Notes: generated by a model from the sequence alone, not told the origin. A stretch of DNA of 64,000 bases from Thermaerobacillus caldiproteolyticus (GCF_013761245.1 NZ_JACDUT010000002.1:124001-188000), one strand, 5' to 3'; positions 30,889 through 40,367 are shown, numbered from the stretch's first letter. A program made the numbers and translations.

Positions 30889-33105
30889 TTAATCAACCGG
30901 CTTGCCGCTGTCTTTTTTCGTATTTGTCTTTTTTTCTTCTTTCATTCGCTCTTTCCATTTTTCTGGTTTGGCAAGTTCAACAATTAAATAATCGTCTTTC
31001 TTGACCTCGGTTCCCGGACGGATATTTTGCGTAACAGCATATCCATATCCTTTCATGCTTGGTTGCAGATGAAGCAGCTCAACTACTTTCATAATATCGC
31101 GTAGCGACCAACCACGAATATCAGGCATTACTGCTTTCCCATTCGTCTTTAAGATGACTCTCTCCCCAGCAATGACGTCCTCTCCTGCTGACGGGAGCTG
31201 TGCCTCAATTTGTCCGCCATTGCCAATGACAATTGGAGTGAGCCCTTTTTCCTTTAACTCTTGTACCGCTTCTTCAACGGGTACACCGACATACGACTCG
31301 AGAGAAATTCCCTTTTTCTCTTCTTTCGTTTCTATCGATTTAGAAGAAGGGCGAATATTTAAATACTGTAAACTATTTTTCATGACCGTATTAAAAATCA
31401 TCGAAACCGGTGCCGCCCCTGTTTCTGTGTACGACAGCTTTGGTTGCTGAACAGCAACATACATTAACAATTGCGGATTTTCTTTTGGAGCCATCCCCAA
31501 AAATGAGAAAATATAGTTGTCATATCCAGTTAAATAACCACCTTTTGGAGAAGGAATTTGTGCGGTTCCCGTTTTTCCAGCAACCTGGTATCCTTCAATT
31601 TGGTAAGGACGACCTGTTCCATTCTCCGAAGTAACGACCGTTTCTAAGATATCCAAGACTTTTTGGGCCGTTTCTTTCGTAATCGGTTGGCCTACCACTT
31701 CCGGATGATGCTCGACAACGACTTTTTTTGTATCAGGGTCAACGATGCGATCGATGACGTATGGCTTCATCATTTTCCCACCGTTAGCAATCGCGGTTGC
31801 CGCTTGAATTTGCTGAATCGGAGTAACCGATGTTCCTTGTCCAAATGCTGTTGTTAATTTTTCAATGGGATATTTATAAACGATGTTACCAACAGCTTCC
31901 CCCGGGAGATCAATTCCCGTTTTCTCATGAAAGTGAAATCGATGCAAATATTGCAAAAAGCGATCTTCTCCTAACTTTTCTTTCACTAAAATCGCAAAAG
32001 CAACGTTGGACGAACGTTGGACACCTTCATTAAACGAAATCGTTCCCCATCCAACTCTATTATGGTCACGGATTTCGTTTGGTCCAACTTTGTAAGATCC
32101 GGAACGGTACAGCTCGTTTCCATTGTAGACCCCTTCGTTAATCGCGGCAGCAAGCGTAAATATTTTCATCGTCGAACCGGGTTCATACGGATAAGAAATC
32201 GCGTCATTTAAATAGTTTTCAATATTTCGTTTGTTCGGATCAAAACTTGGCCTTGTCCCCATCGCTAAAATTTCCCCCGTTTTCGGGTTGGCAACGATCG
32301 CGATGATTTTTTTCGGCTTATATTGCTTTTCGACTTGATTCATCGAATCTTCTAAAAATGTTTGTATTTTTTGATCGATCGTTAGATACACATTGTCACC
32401 ATTATCAGGTGGAACGATCGTTTCCTTTGTATCAGGCAAACGAAATCCTTCCGAATCTCCGCGAAATGCGACATACCCATCTTTTTCGCGCAAATAATCA
32501 TTTAAGCTTTTTTCAAGCCCCATTATGCCAATGGTTTCGTTTCCGCTTTTTTCTGTTTTTTGAGCATATCCAATGATATGGGATGCAAACGTTCCGTTCG
32601 GATAAAACCGCTTCGTATCACGGATAAAGCCGATCCCCGGCAACTTCAGGGCTTCAATTTTTTTCTTCAGTTCATAGCTAATATTGCGGCCATGTGTACC
32701 AAATTCAACTTGCTTAGCCTTCTTTTTTAAAACCCGTTCCACTTCGCTTACATCCATATCTAAAAGCGGAGCTAATTTTTTCGCCGTCATCTCCGGGTCA
32801 ACGACATGTTTTGGGTGGCTTGGGTCCGTTGTCATTTTCGGATCAAGCACAGCCACTACTGTATAAGAAGGCGTATCTTCCGCGAGCGCTTCTCCATTCC
32901 GATCGAAAATGGTGCCGCGTCTCGCCTCAATCGTTCGTTTTTGCTTATATTTTTCTTCCGCTTTCGCTGCTAACACTTGGCCGTCAGCCACTCCGGTCAC
33001 TTGCAGTTGAACAAACCGAGCAAATAATACAAAAAAGAGCAGGCTAAATACGAGAAATAATAGTGCTGCTCCTTTATGTGTATTTTTATGTTTTTTCGCT
33101 TCCAT
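30889..33105 (-). CDS. pbpB: Penicillin-binding protein 2B (FtsI-type transpeptidase)
   Basis: Essential septal transpeptidase. The 738-aa product has an N-terminal membrane span (GAALLFLVFSLLFFVLFA), the pedestal domain, transpeptidase motifs PYEPGSTMKIF, QRSSNVAF and AGKTGTAQ, and two C-terminal PASTA domains (SLESYVGVPVEEAVQELKEK and VMPDIRGWSLRDIMKVVEL). The ATG at 33103-33105 is 6 bases after the ftsL stop. GGAGG directly abuts it, so the functional ribosome site may be the AGGA about ten bases upstream; no better in-frame start exists. Confidence 0.95.
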   Translation of the reverse strand: MEAKKHKNTHKGAALLFLVFSLLFFVLFARFVQLQVTGVADGQVLAAKAEEKYKQKRTIEARRGTIFDRNGEALAEDTPSYTVVAVLDPKMTTDPSHPKHVVDPEMTAKKLAPLLDMDVSEVERVLKKKAKQVEFGTHGRNISYELKKKIEALKLPGIGFIRDTKRFYPNGTFASHIIGYAQKTEKSGNETIGIMGLEKSLNDYLREKDGYVAFRGDSEGFRLPDTKETIVPPDNGDNVYLTIDQKIQTFLEDSMNQVEKQYKPKKIIAIVANPKTGEILAMGTRPSFDPNKRNIENYLNDAISYPYEPGSTMKIFTLAAAINEGVYNGNELYRSGSYKVGPNEIRDHNRVGWGTISFNEGVQRSSNVAFAILVKEKLGEDRFLQYLHRFHFHEKTGIDLPGEAVGNIVYKYPIEKLTTAFGQGTSVTPIQQIQAATAIANGGKMMKPYVIDRIVDPDTKKVVVEHHPEVVGQPITKETAQKVLDILETVVTSENGTGRPYQIEGYQVAGKTGTAQIPSPKGGYLTGYDNYIFSFLGMAPKENPQLLMYVAVQQPKLSYTETGAAPVSMIFNTVMKNSLQYLNIRPSSKSIETKEEKKGISLESYVGVPVEEAVQELKEKGLTPIVIGNGGQIEAQLPSAGEDVIAGERVILKTNGKAVMPDIRGWSLRDIMKVVELLHLQPSMKGYGYAVTQNIRPGTEVKKDDYLIVELAKPEKWKERMKEEKKTNTKKDSGKPVD

Positions 33106-33111
33106 CCTCCA

Positions 33112-33471
33112 TCATTCCTGTACAACTTTTACATTATTTTCGTTCAAGGAAAGGCCGAGCTCTTTCGCTTTTTGCAAAATGCGCTCGTATGTGCTTAATT
33201 GTTGCACTTCGACATATAGATCATTGTTATGCTTTTTTTGCTCTTGAATCGTTTCTTCCAGTTGTTGAATCTCTTTATTCATCTGATAGATAGCCACCTG
33301 GTTTGAAACAATGTGGATGGCCGCATAAAGCGCGAATAAGAGAAATGAGACAAAAATAAGCTTTTCTCCTAAAGTGAAGCGAATTTTTAATTTTCGCTTT
33401 CGCTTTACATGTGGACGTGTTGATGAATGTTGTCGCTGGTTTTCTTGAATTTTTACCGCCGTATTATTCAT
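33112..33471 (-). CDS. ftsL: Divisome protein FtsL
   Basis: Short-lived bitopic membrane protein that with DivIC and DivIB activates septal wall synthesis. The 119-aa product has a basic cytoplasmic N-terminus, one membrane span (about residues 33-53, KLIFVSFLLFALYAAIHIV) and an extracellular coiled coil (QMNKEIQQLEETIQEQKKHN). The size and position between rsmH and pbpB identify it; sequence conservation is low in this family. The ATG at 33469-33471 has AGGAGGAG upstream. Confidence 0.9.
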   Translation of the reverse strand: MNNTAVKIQENQRQHSSTRPHVKRKRKLKIRFTLGEKLIFVSFLLFALYAAIHIVSNQVAIYQMNKEIQQLEETIQEQKKHNNDLYVEVQQLSTYERILQKAKELGLSLNENNVKVVQE

Positions 33472-33493
33472 CGGTTTCTCCTCCTACTCTCTC

Positions 33494-34426
33494 TTATAGC
33501 TTTTCAGCGATGCGCAGCTTCGCCGAACGTGCACGATGATTTGTCTCTACTTCCTCTTCGGAAGGAACGATCGGTTTTTTCGTAATGAGCTTTAATGTTG
33601 GCTGATACTCTTTAGGAATAACTGGCAACCCCGGAGGAAGTTTTGGTCCTTCGCTTGCCTCTTTAAACGCAAGTTTACAAATGCGATCTTCAAGAGAGTG
33701 GAACGTAATAACGCTAATTCTCCCACCTGGTTTTAACAAATCAATCGCTTGGTAAACTGCCTCTTTGAAGGCCTGCAGTTCATCGTTAACAGCAATACGG
33801 ATCGCCTGAAAAATTCGCTTTGCTGGGTGCCCGCCGCTTCTTCGTGCAGGGGCCGGAATAGCCTCTTTAATGATTTCCACTAATTCTCCCGTTGTTTCAA
33901 TAGACTTTTGGTTTCGAGCCGCCTCAATTTTCCGTGCTACTTGTTTCGAAAACTTTTCCTCCCCATAGTGAAAAAAGATGTGTACTAGTTGATCATACGA
34001 CCACGTGTTGACAATGTCGTAAGCAGTTAGTGACTGATCGCGATTCATACGCATATCAAGCGGCGCATCGTGATGGTAACTAAATCCGCGCTCAGGTGTA
34101 TCGAGTTGCGGAGAAGACACCCCCAAATCAAACAAAATACCATCTACTTGATCAATGCCATACTCAGCTAATTTTCTTTTTAAAAAACGAAAATTACTTT
34201 TAATAAACGTCACTTGCTTTTCATAGCGTGCTAACTTGGTTTTCGCATGCTCTATTGCCACATCATCTTGATCAAACGCAAATAATCTTCCTTCTTCTGA
34301 CAGTTGTGAGAGCAAATATTCGCTATGCCCTCCACCGCCGAGTGTACAGTCTACATAAATTCCATTCGGTTTGACTTGCAATCCATCAACCGTTTCTTTT
34401 AACAAGACTGTTGTATGTTCAAACAC
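33494..34426 (-). CDS. rsmH: 16S rRNA (cytosine-1402-N4)-methyltransferase
   Basis: Methylates N4 of C1402 in 16S rRNA (mraW). The product starts at the GTG at 34424-34426 (310 aa, [16 protein letters not shown]), with AAAGGTGG upstream; the longer reading to 34450 is not supported by homology. Motifs are [16 protein letters not shown] (SAM binding), [41 protein letters not shown] and [13 protein letters not shown]. In most Bacilli mraZ lies directly upstream; here the upstream gene is bshC and mraZ is missing. Confidence 0.96.
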   Translation of the reverse strand: MFEHTTVLLKETVDGLQVKPNGIYVDCTLGGGGHSEYLLSQLSEEGRLFAFDQDDVAIEHAKTKLARYEKQVTFIKSNFRFLKRKLAEYGIDQVDGILFDLGVSSPQLDTPERGFSYHHDAPLDMRMNRDQSLTAYDIVNTWSYDQLVHIFFHYGEEKFSKQVARKIEAARNQKSIETTGELVEIIKEAIPAPARRSGGHPAKRIFQAIRIAVNDELQAFKEAVYQAIDLLKPGGRISVITFHSLEDRICKLAFKEASEGPKLPPGLPVIPKEYQPTLKLITKKPIVPSEEEVETNHRARSAKLRIAEKL

Positions 34427-34639
34427 AGTCTCACCACCTTTATCTTTCATGCTGTCTATGTAAGTGACCGTCTATTTATTATATCGTAAAATGAAACAAA
34501 TTTTTAGGTGTTTTTTGTAAAAAATCGTCTTATTGTGTTTATTTGTGTCGCATTCCGTCCAGAAGTTCAGCCAATGAGAACGAATATTCGTTTTACTTTT
34601 ATTTCCACGAATTGTTCTTTCTGTACTATTCTCGTTTGT

Positions 34640-34668
34640 AAAAAAAAATCCTGTATGAAACAGGACTT
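34640..34668 (-). terminator. Intrinsic terminator downstream of bshC
   Basis: Minus strand AGTCCTG / CAGGATT hairpin followed by nine T. It closes the bshC transcript before the dcw cluster begins. Confidence 0.75.
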
Positions 34669-34687
34669 TTCTTTTCGACGTTTTCTG

Positions 34688-36316
34688 TTAAATATAAACA
34701 ATTTTATGCGTGCCATTCCACGTATATGTTAAGCTCATCAATTGGTCAATAATATCAAAACCATATTTGTTTATGTAATAAAAAATGTTCCAAATTCGCT
34801 CCTGTGGCGCTTGATTCGGCAATAACGACGTTTCGATGCGGGCGAATTTTCGCAGCTCGATTTCATATTTCTTTTCAATGGCACGTTGCAATGTTTGCTG
34901 AAGAAAATCGATTTGCGATTGAACAAGAGCGGCATTCTTCGTCAATAAATCTGCTAAACCGCGGTCAATCTCCATTCCGATTTCCCTCAATGGTCGATGA
35001 ATTGTCTCGATATCAGCTTTCGCTTTAGCAAACACGTCACCAAGCGAATAATCCACTTGACGCGATAGCCATTCCTTCTTCGCCTGTTCGGTGCGACCGT
35101 GCAAAACATCAAGAACCGTCAAGCCAACCTCGTATAAATCTGTGTGAATTGATCGCTCCACCATGGTTATATGGAGGCGCGGAACGACAGGCGGCATTGT
35201 ATACCCCAACAGCGCAAACGCTTCTCTCAATTCCGCCCAATACGCAATTTCTCCAGGTCCTGCAATAAACGCTAAAGTTGGCAATAAAAATTCCTGCATA
35301 AGCGGCCGTGTCACAACATTGTTACTTAATCTGTACGGGTTCGTTTTTGCTAACAATATTAACTCATCTTTTGATACAACGATGTCACCTTTTTTGCTGC
35401 GGAACATGCCTTCTTGCCCGTCACATTCGAGCAACCACCGCTCGCGGCCATCATAATAAAATAAATTGGCTGATTGCGGGGATACCTCAAGTGTTTTTTC
35501 ATAACCGATCTGCTTTAGGCGATGTTGTTGTTGCAAGACCGCCGTTGTGATTTCATTATGTCTCTCGATTAATGTGACGAAAAAGTCGCTTTCGATCTTC
35601 CTTAGCGCTTCATCAGCAGCGTTAAGGACAACCAACCCTTCGGAAGCGAACAGACGCAACACAATGAAAGCAAAAAAATCAACAAATGTTTTCGCCTCAT
35701 CTAAACAACGCGCAAGAAAATCGAGCATTTCATTTGTCGTATTGGTTTCCCCATACGTCTCCACAATTTGTTGAATCCATTGTAAACAGGCTTGTTGATC
35801 AATAGGCACCTCCGCGACCATCCTCTTTTCATGAACAGAATGCGGGTAGGTTCGCTTTTTAATTTTTCCTTCTTCAACAACATAAAGATGATCAACTTCA
35901 GCGATATCGTGATCCTCTCCGGCGATCCAAAAAATCGGAACAACCGGAACTCCTAACGCCTTCTCCTGTTCTTTTGCTAACTTCAAAATCGATATGATTT
36001 TATAGATCGTATAAAGCGGCCCCGTCAATAAGCCAGCTTGTTGCCCTCCGACTATGACAACACTAGACGGATCAAGCAGCTTTTCGATATTTCGCAATGT
36101 TTGCGGACTTGCTTGAAACCTCTCATGATAGGAACGCAAATAGTTGACTAACTCACGACGCGGATACGTTTTGTCTTTTAGTTCACGCACCCGCCTCCGA
36201 AACACATCCTCTTCCTGAAACGAATAAACGAATCCTGTTTCGAGCGGAAATGTCCCATTTATATAATCTGTTGCTAACGGTGTTGTTGCTGGTAAAGAAA
36301 TTTCCCACATCTCCAT
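34688..36316 (-). CDS. bshC: Bacillithiol biosynthesis cysteine-adding enzyme BshC
   Basis: Last enzyme of bacillithiol synthesis, adding cysteine to glucosaminyl-malate. The product (542 aa) has a nucleotide-binding-like domain with GGQQAGLLTGPLYTIYKIIS near 90-110, IPVVPIFWIAGEDHDIAEVDH and GPGEIAYWAELREAF, all typical of BshC. I use the ATG at 36314-36316, because GGGAG lies nine bases upstream; the reading to 36370 has no such site. It is upstream of rsmH, as in B. subtilis, but without the intervening mraZ. Downstream of it on the operon is a terminator at 34640-34668. Confidence 0.94.
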   Translation of the reverse strand: MEMWEISLPATTPLATDYINGTFPLETGFVYSFQEEDVFRRRVRELKDKTYPRRELVNYLRSYHERFQASPQTLRNIEKLLDPSSVVIVGGQQAGLLTGPLYTIYKIISILKLAKEQEKALGVPVVPIFWIAGEDHDIAEVDHLYVVEEGKIKKRTYPHSVHEKRMVAEVPIDQQACLQWIQQIVETYGETNTTNEMLDFLARCLDEAKTFVDFFAFIVLRLFASEGLVVLNAADEALRKIESDFFVTLIERHNEITTAVLQQQHRLKQIGYEKTLEVSPQSANLFYYDGRERWLLECDGQEGMFRSKKGDIVVSKDELILLAKTNPYRLSNNVVTRPLMQEFLLPTLAFIAGPGEIAYWAELREAFALLGYTMPPVVPRLHITMVERSIHTDLYEVGLTVLDVLHGRTEQAKKEWLSRQVDYSLGDVFAKAKADIETIHRPLREIGMEIDRGLADLLTKNAALVQSQIDFLQQTLQRAIEKKYEIELRKFARIETSLLPNQAPQERIWNIFYYINKYGFDIIDQLMSLTYTWNGTHKIVYI

Positions 36317-36406
36317 GTCTGTAAACTCCCTTTCTCGTTCTTGCTTATTTTCCTCCCATGAGTATAGCATTTCTTTTTATAAATGAAAAAACATGCGCTC
36401 AACCAA

Positions 36407-36793
36407 TTATATATTGCTAGATACGCGCATAATCATTCCATAGACAAGCAAGCTGAAATAAAGGGAGAAAAATAGAAGAAAATTAAACCGCCAAAACAGG
36501 CGAAATACGACTCTCATATGTAAATCTCCTTTTTTCTTCCAATAACCAATGGTAAACAAAAAATTTACCACCAATAGAAACATCACAATCGCCCATAAAT
36601 ACGATTTGCCCCAAAGAGCCATAATTAAAAAATGAACAGCGGCAATAAAAAAAAGGGTTGATACATTAATGGCGAAATAAAACGCTCGTTTCTTTTTCTT
36701 TACCCACTTTCGCGCCAGAACATAGGTGAGAAACAATGCAAGCAACGGCATCGTCACCAACGCCGCTAATACGTGAGCAACGATGTCACCCAT
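36407..36793 (-). CDS. DUF3397 membrane protein
   Basis: A 128-aa, very hydrophobic protein with four predicted membrane segments and basic patches (LARKWVKKKKRAF). It matches my recollection of the DUF3397 family found next to panE and bshC in Bacillaceae; no function is known. The ATG at 36791-36793 overlaps the panE stop by a few bases, so it is likely co-translated with panE. About 90 bases with no feature separate it from bshC. Confidence 0.75.
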   Translation of the reverse strand: MGDIVAHVLAALVTMPLLALFLTYVLARKWVKKKKRAFYFAINVSTLFFIAAVHFLIMALWGKSYLWAIVMFLLVVNFLFTIGYWKKKGDLHMRVVFRLFWRFNFLLFFSLYFSLLVYGMIMRVSSNI

Positions 36794-37682
36794 TCCCCTT
36801 CCTCCCTTCCAGTCCTTTTATCGCATAAAATAAAAATTGACTAAGCGGTGTCGGAATGCCGCGTTCCTGTCCTTTCCCAATGACATAACCTAAAATCCCG
36901 TCAATTTCAGTTTTCCGTCCTTGTTCAATATCTGTTAACATCGAAGAACGGTTGCCCGCCGTTTTTCGACATATGCTAACGATATGTTCCCACGCTTCTT
37001 GTTCATTCGGAAGCGCTAGCACCGTTTTGATTTCGCTAAACAATAGTTCCATCATTGTTTGATATTCGTTCACTTCAAGTAATTTTCCGTTTTTGACACG
37101 CAATAAGGCAGTTAACGGATTAATTACAGCATTCACAACGAGTTTTTTCGTTAACATTTCCTCCCAATCATCCGCATAGTGAAACGGAAAGTCAGGAATC
37201 GGCGTCATCAGCAATTGCTCGGCTTTTCCAAGTTCTCCTTGAAACAAAGAAAGAATCGTTTTGCCCATTCCAGTATGCTCAACAGTGCGGTCGTCATGTT
37301 TGAGGGCTCCATGCTCGACAACCCCCAACACAATGTTCCGCGTTTTTAAGTGTGACAATAAACGCACATGTCCCATTCCGTTTTGCAAAAAGATGAATGT
37401 TTCCACGCCCGATAGCTGTTTGCATCTTTCAATGACATAGGCAACATCGTATTGCTTTACAGCAACGATGACAACATCATCCGTGAGCAGTTCATCATCC
37501 AATAGCTTAGCACGAATTGAAATCGTTCGTTGCTGGCCTTGTTTGACCAGAGAAAGCCCTTGTTCATTCAGCACATTGGCTTGCATGTGCCGGCGTGTAT
37601 ATACTGTCACGTCATATTTATCATGCAAATACGCAGCCGTTAGGAGGCCAATCGCTCCAGCTCCAACAATTCCTACTCTCAT
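36786..37682 (-). CDS. panE: 2-dehydropantoate 2-reductase
   Basis: NADPH-dependent ketopantoate reductase of pantothenate and CoA synthesis. The 298-aa product begins with the dinucleotide-binding motif RVGIVGAGAIGLLTAAYL (GxGxxG) and has NGMGHVRLL, the catalytic-lysine segment TKKLVVNAVINPLTALL and TEIDGILGYVIGKG near the C-terminus. Family length is usual. GAAAGAGG precedes the ATG at 37680-37682. In B. subtilis this is ylbQ, also close to gerR. Confidence 0.92.
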   Translation of the reverse strand: MRVGIVGAGAIGLLTAAYLHDKYDVTVYTRRHMQANVLNEQGLSLVKQGQQRTISIRAKLLDDELLTDDVVIVAVKQYDVAYVIERCKQLSGVETFIFLQNGMGHVRLLSHLKTRNIVLGVVEHGALKHDDRTVEHTGMGKTILSLFQGELGKAEQLLMTPIPDFPFHYADDWEEMLTKKLVVNAVINPLTALLRVKNGKLLEVNEYQTMMELLFSEIKTVLALPNEQEAWEHIVSICRKTAGNRSSMLTDIEQGRKTEIDGILGYVIGKGQERGIPTPLSQFLFYAIKGLEGRKGNG

Positions 37683-37755
37683 GTTTCTTTTTCCTCTCTT
37701 TCCTCCAATCCACTCCCATGCCTATTTTATCAAATCATAAATCTATACGTTAATA

Positions 37756-37787
37756 GAAAAAAGCTGATCTAAATCGATCAGCTTTTC
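37756..37787 (-). terminator. Intrinsic terminator downstream of the gerR-like gene
   Basis: Minus strand AAAGCTGATC / GATCAGCTTT hairpin with a T tail, a few bases after the stop codon at 37792. Confidence 0.85.
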
Positions 37788-37791
37788 CTCA

Positions 37792-38394
37792 TTACTTTTC
37801 GATTTTTTCAAGATGCCCGTTTCGCTCTAGTTGAAATTTTACTTTTTTAGCATGTTCATCTTCTTCTAGTACAACCATTTTTCGTGCTCGCTCCATAATG
37901 CCAATGAGTGAGTTGTAATCTTCTTGAATCGTAGCTAATTCTTTTTGTAACACTTCTTTTTCAGCTTGTAGTTTTGTCACCATTTGTTGCAATTGTTCCA
38001 TATCTTTTTTTAACGCTCGGTTCTCGTCAACGATTCGCTGGTAGTCAACAGCCGCTTGTTCATAGGTTTGCAGGAAAGCGATGACATCTGACCATGTTAA
38101 TCGTTTTTGAGAGGCATCAGCTGCCGATATCAACCCCTCTGTGCCACCTCTAGCTACCGTTTCTTTTTTCTTTTCTTTCCGTTGTTTTTTAGCTATTTCG
38201 ATCGCCTCTTTATATTGCTTTCGCACATATGAATTCCAGCGAAAACCGCAAGCAGCCGCTGTCCGTGACAAGCGGCGCCCGACTTCCTCAAACGCTTGAA
38301 GCTGTGTTCCCCCTTCACGAATATAGTGCAATACGGTTTCTGCTAACAATAAATCTTCATCTTGCGTCCATGCATCTTGACGTACACTCGTCAT
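37792..38394 (-). CDS. gerR: RsfA/GerR-family sporulation transcription regulator
   Basis: Prespore/mother-cell regulator family: N-terminal Myb-like helix-turn-helix (AWTQDEDLLLAETVLHYIRE, residues about 8-60, with RTAAACGFRWNSYVRKQY) and a long C-terminal coiled coil (about 115-170). In B. subtilis the ylbO product at this position is GerR, a sigma-E-dependent regulator of spore-coat genes. I use the ATG at 38392-38394 (200 aa), because GAGGAGGAAG lies just upstream. RsfA itself is a paralogue; the gene neighbourhood (panE, rpmF) favours GerR. Confidence 0.85.
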   Translation of the reverse strand: MTSVRQDAWTQDEDLLLAETVLHYIREGGTQLQAFEEVGRRLSRTAAACGFRWNSYVRKQYKEAIEIAKKQRKEKKKETVARGGTEGLISAADASQKRLTWSDVIAFLQTYEQAAVDYQRIVDENRALKKDMEQLQQMVTKLQAEKEVLQKELATIQEDYNSLIGIMERARKMVVLEEDEHAKKVKFQLERNGHLEKIEK

Positions 38395-38463
38395 GCTTCT
38401 TCCTCCTCTAGTCGCTTTTTTCACTATATTTATGCGACTAGTAGAAAAGATAGAAGGAAAAAA

Positions 38464-39228
38464 TTATGATTTATCCAAAAAAGCACGTACCGCTTCTTCA
38501 TGTTCTTCCGACTCCCACAAGATGGAACAACAAGTGATTTCAGAAAAAAATCTAGCACGAAACTCATCGTTTTTCCACTTCTCCACTGCTGCTCGTTTAT
38601 ATGCTCGCAAAACAGAAACCGTCTGAGCTAAATACGGGGAAAGCAACTTACGGCACTCTTCTGTTATATTTTCTCCGGATAAAAGAGAATGAACCCAGCC
38701 ATACTCGTACATCGTTTCCACACTCATATATTCCGCTCTCAGCAAAATATCAAGAGCCCGCGTATATGGCAACTTCTCAAATAACATCGTCGCCCCGCCC
38801 CATCCGGTTGTGATCCCTAATTTTCCTTGAATAAAGCCGACTTTGGCTCCCTTCCTTGCATAGCGAAAATCGCATGCAGTTGCCAGTTCGCAACCACCAC
38901 CCACCGCCGTACCGTTAATAAGAGCTACTGTCGGCTTAGAAACGGTTAATAATGAATATAAAATCGTTCCCATTTTTTTTAGCATATGATATGCTTCTTC
39001 TTTCGCATGCAAATGGTGAAACTCACTTAAATCTCCACCCGAACAAAACGCTTGATCACCAGCTCCTGTAATGACAAGAATTTTTACTTCATCGCTCTTT
39101 TCCACCATGCGAATCGTTTCTTGTAACGCGTCCATGACCTCGTAGTTAATCGCATTTCTCTTTTCTTGTCGATTAATGGTAAACCAGACAATCCCGTTGC
39201 GATCGCGCTCTAACAAAATCGCTCCCAT
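38464..39228 (-). CDS. Enoyl-CoA hydratase/isomerase family protein
   Basis: Crotonase-fold enzyme acting on an acyl-CoA. The 254-aa product has ITGAGDQAFCSGGDLSEF and the oxyanion-hole region ALINGTAVGGGCELATACDF, both typical of the family. The second catalytic glutamate of true enoyl-CoA hydratases (GTENCFAKPE-type) is replaced around GITTGWGGATML, so the reaction may be hydrolase or isomerase rather than hydration; substrate unknown. The ATG at 39226-39228 has AGGGAGGAG upstream. B. subtilis has no such gene between rpmF and gerR, so it is probably an insertion or a lineage trait. Confidence 0.85.
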   Translation of the reverse strand: MGAILLERDRNGIVWFTINRQEKRNAINYEVMDALQETIRMVEKSDEVKILVITGAGDQAFCSGGDLSEFHHLHAKEEAYHMLKKMGTILYSLLTVSKPTVALINGTAVGGGCELATACDFRYARKGAKVGFIQGKLGITTGWGGATMLFEKLPYTRALDILLRAEYMSVETMYEYGWVHSLLSGENITEECRKLLSPYLAQTVSVLRAYKRAAVEKWKNDEFRARFFSEITCCSILWESEEHEEAVRAFLDKS

Positions 39229-39283
39229 TTCCTCTCCTCCCTTCTCCTATAATTTTGGCAGCAGCTCTCTATTTTCCTTCTTA

Positions 39284-39520
39284 AAAAATAAGAAAAGCAC
39301 ACGCTTCCCCAATTCGTCATCTTGGCTCCCATGACGGGCAAATATTCCTTCCACATAGAAGTGGCTTGCACTTCGGAAAGGGCTGGCTTAACCTCAGGGC
39401 TCTCAAACATTACTTTTCAAGTTATGATTGGCGCAAATTTTGCATTAATACCGCTTCAAAAGCGAACGTAATTCGGACGCTAGAATTAGACCGTTCACCG
39501 CAAAAAAGAAGCAAACTATA
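39284..39520 (+). repeat. Degenerate intergenic repeat copy B (enoyl-CoA hydratase-rpmF gap)
   Basis: Begins AAAATAAGAAAAGC, has CCCCAATTCGTCAT, then CAAGTTATGATTGGCGCAAA followed by TTTTGCAT and, near the end, TAGAATTAGACCGTTC. The copy near 48326 has CAAGTCATAATTTGCGCAAG then TTTTGCAT and GTGCTAGACAGTTC in the same order. It fills the 310-base gap; nothing else is seen there. Confidence 0.55.
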
Positions 39521-39540
39521 AATGATTCTGATATGAGCAA

Positions 39541-39579
39541 AAAAACAAGCACAAGGAGTCGATTCCTTGTGCTTGTTTT
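39541..39579 (-). terminator. Intrinsic terminator downstream of rpmF
   Basis: Near-perfect 14-bp stem AACAAGCACAAGGA / TCCTTGTGCTTGTT with T runs on both strands, so it could act in both directions. Confidence 0.92.
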
Positions 39580-39584
39580 CATCA

Positions 39585-39758
39585 TTATTTGTTTACCACT
39601 TCTTTTCCTTTGTAAGTTCCGCAAACTTTACATACGCGGTGAGCTAGTTTCATTTCACCGCAATTTGGGCATTCTACCATGCCAGGTACTTGCAATTTGA
39701 AATGCGTACGGCGCATTCTTTTTTTCGTTTTTGATGTTCTTCTAAAAGGTACAGCCAT
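39585..39758 (-). CDS. rpmF: 50S ribosomal protein L32
   Basis: Large-subunit ribosomal protein, zinc-binding form. The 57-aa product begins [20 protein letters not shown] and has the [18 protein letters not shown] two-pair cysteine motif. The start at 39756-39758 has AAGGAGGTGG upstream; the longer frame to 39794 is rejected. It follows ylbN, the common L32-DUF177 pair. Confidence 0.97.
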   Translation of the reverse strand: MAVPFRRTSKTKKRMRRTHFKLQVPGMVECPNCGEMKLAHRVCKVCGTYKGKEVVNK

Positions 39759-39821
39759 TCTTTCCACCTCCTTAATAGGATTTAGAAATATCATGAAGGC
39801 CGGATGATGCCGGTACTTCGC

Positions 39822-40340
39822 TTACTCTTCTTCCTTTTTGTCAAAAAACTTCGCTAAACTAGCAAGGCGAGGGTCGATTTTTTGCTTTGCTTGCTCTTCA
39901 GTAATGACTTCCCAGCCAGCTCCCGACTGTGGCGCCCCACCTTGTACGTTTTCTTCTTCCGAAAATACTTGTAACGGAATCTCAAGGAGAATCAGTTCTT
40001 TCACAATCGGCAGTAAATCTATCGTTTCTCCTTCAATCAAATGCGTATCTTCATCAGTTGTCACATCATAGTCATTGAGAAAAAATGTTTCTGTCGTATG
40101 AATTGTAAACGGATAATGGACATCGACTAACGTACGGGAACAAGGTAATACCATCGTTCCTTCAATCGTCAAATGAAACGTAAATTTCGTCGCGCCAATA
40201 TCCACCCTTCCTTCGACATGAACGGGTGAAATCTCGCGAATGAGATTGTCGATTTGCTTTAAATCTGACACATCCACTGTTTCGTGAATCGCTAGTCCTT
40301 TATTTTGCAACTGATGAAGTTGATGAATAGACCATTTCAT
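39822..40340 (-). CDS. ylbN: DUF177 protein YlbN (YceD family)
   Basis: 172-aa YceD/DUF177 protein, thought from its constant pairing with L32 to act in rRNA or large-subunit metabolism. Motifs include LIREISPVHVEGRVDIGATK, LVDVHYPFTIHTTETF and a C-terminal helix ending KIDPRLASLAKFFDKKEEE. The ATG at 40338-40340 follows GAGGTG by seven bases. A 40-base gap with the rpmF ribosome site follows. A sigma-A promoter for this pair is visible at 40368-40396. Confidence 0.92.
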   Translation of the reverse strand: MKWSIHQLHQLQNKGLAIHETVDVSDLKQIDNLIREISPVHVEGRVDIGATKFTFHLTIEGTMVLPCSRTLVDVHYPFTIHTTETFFLNDYDVTTDEDTHLIEGETIDLLPIVKELILLEIPLQVFSEEENVQGGAPQSGAGWEVITEEQAKQKIDPRLASLAKFFDKKEEE

Positions 40341-40367
40341 TAAAATCACCTCAAGGCAACAAAGAAA

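Noticed and set aside
34508-34732. Plus-strand frame in the bshC-rsmH gap as a possible MraZ remnant
   Set aside because: Wrong strand for the cluster, crosses the bshC terminator, and shows no MraZ pattern.
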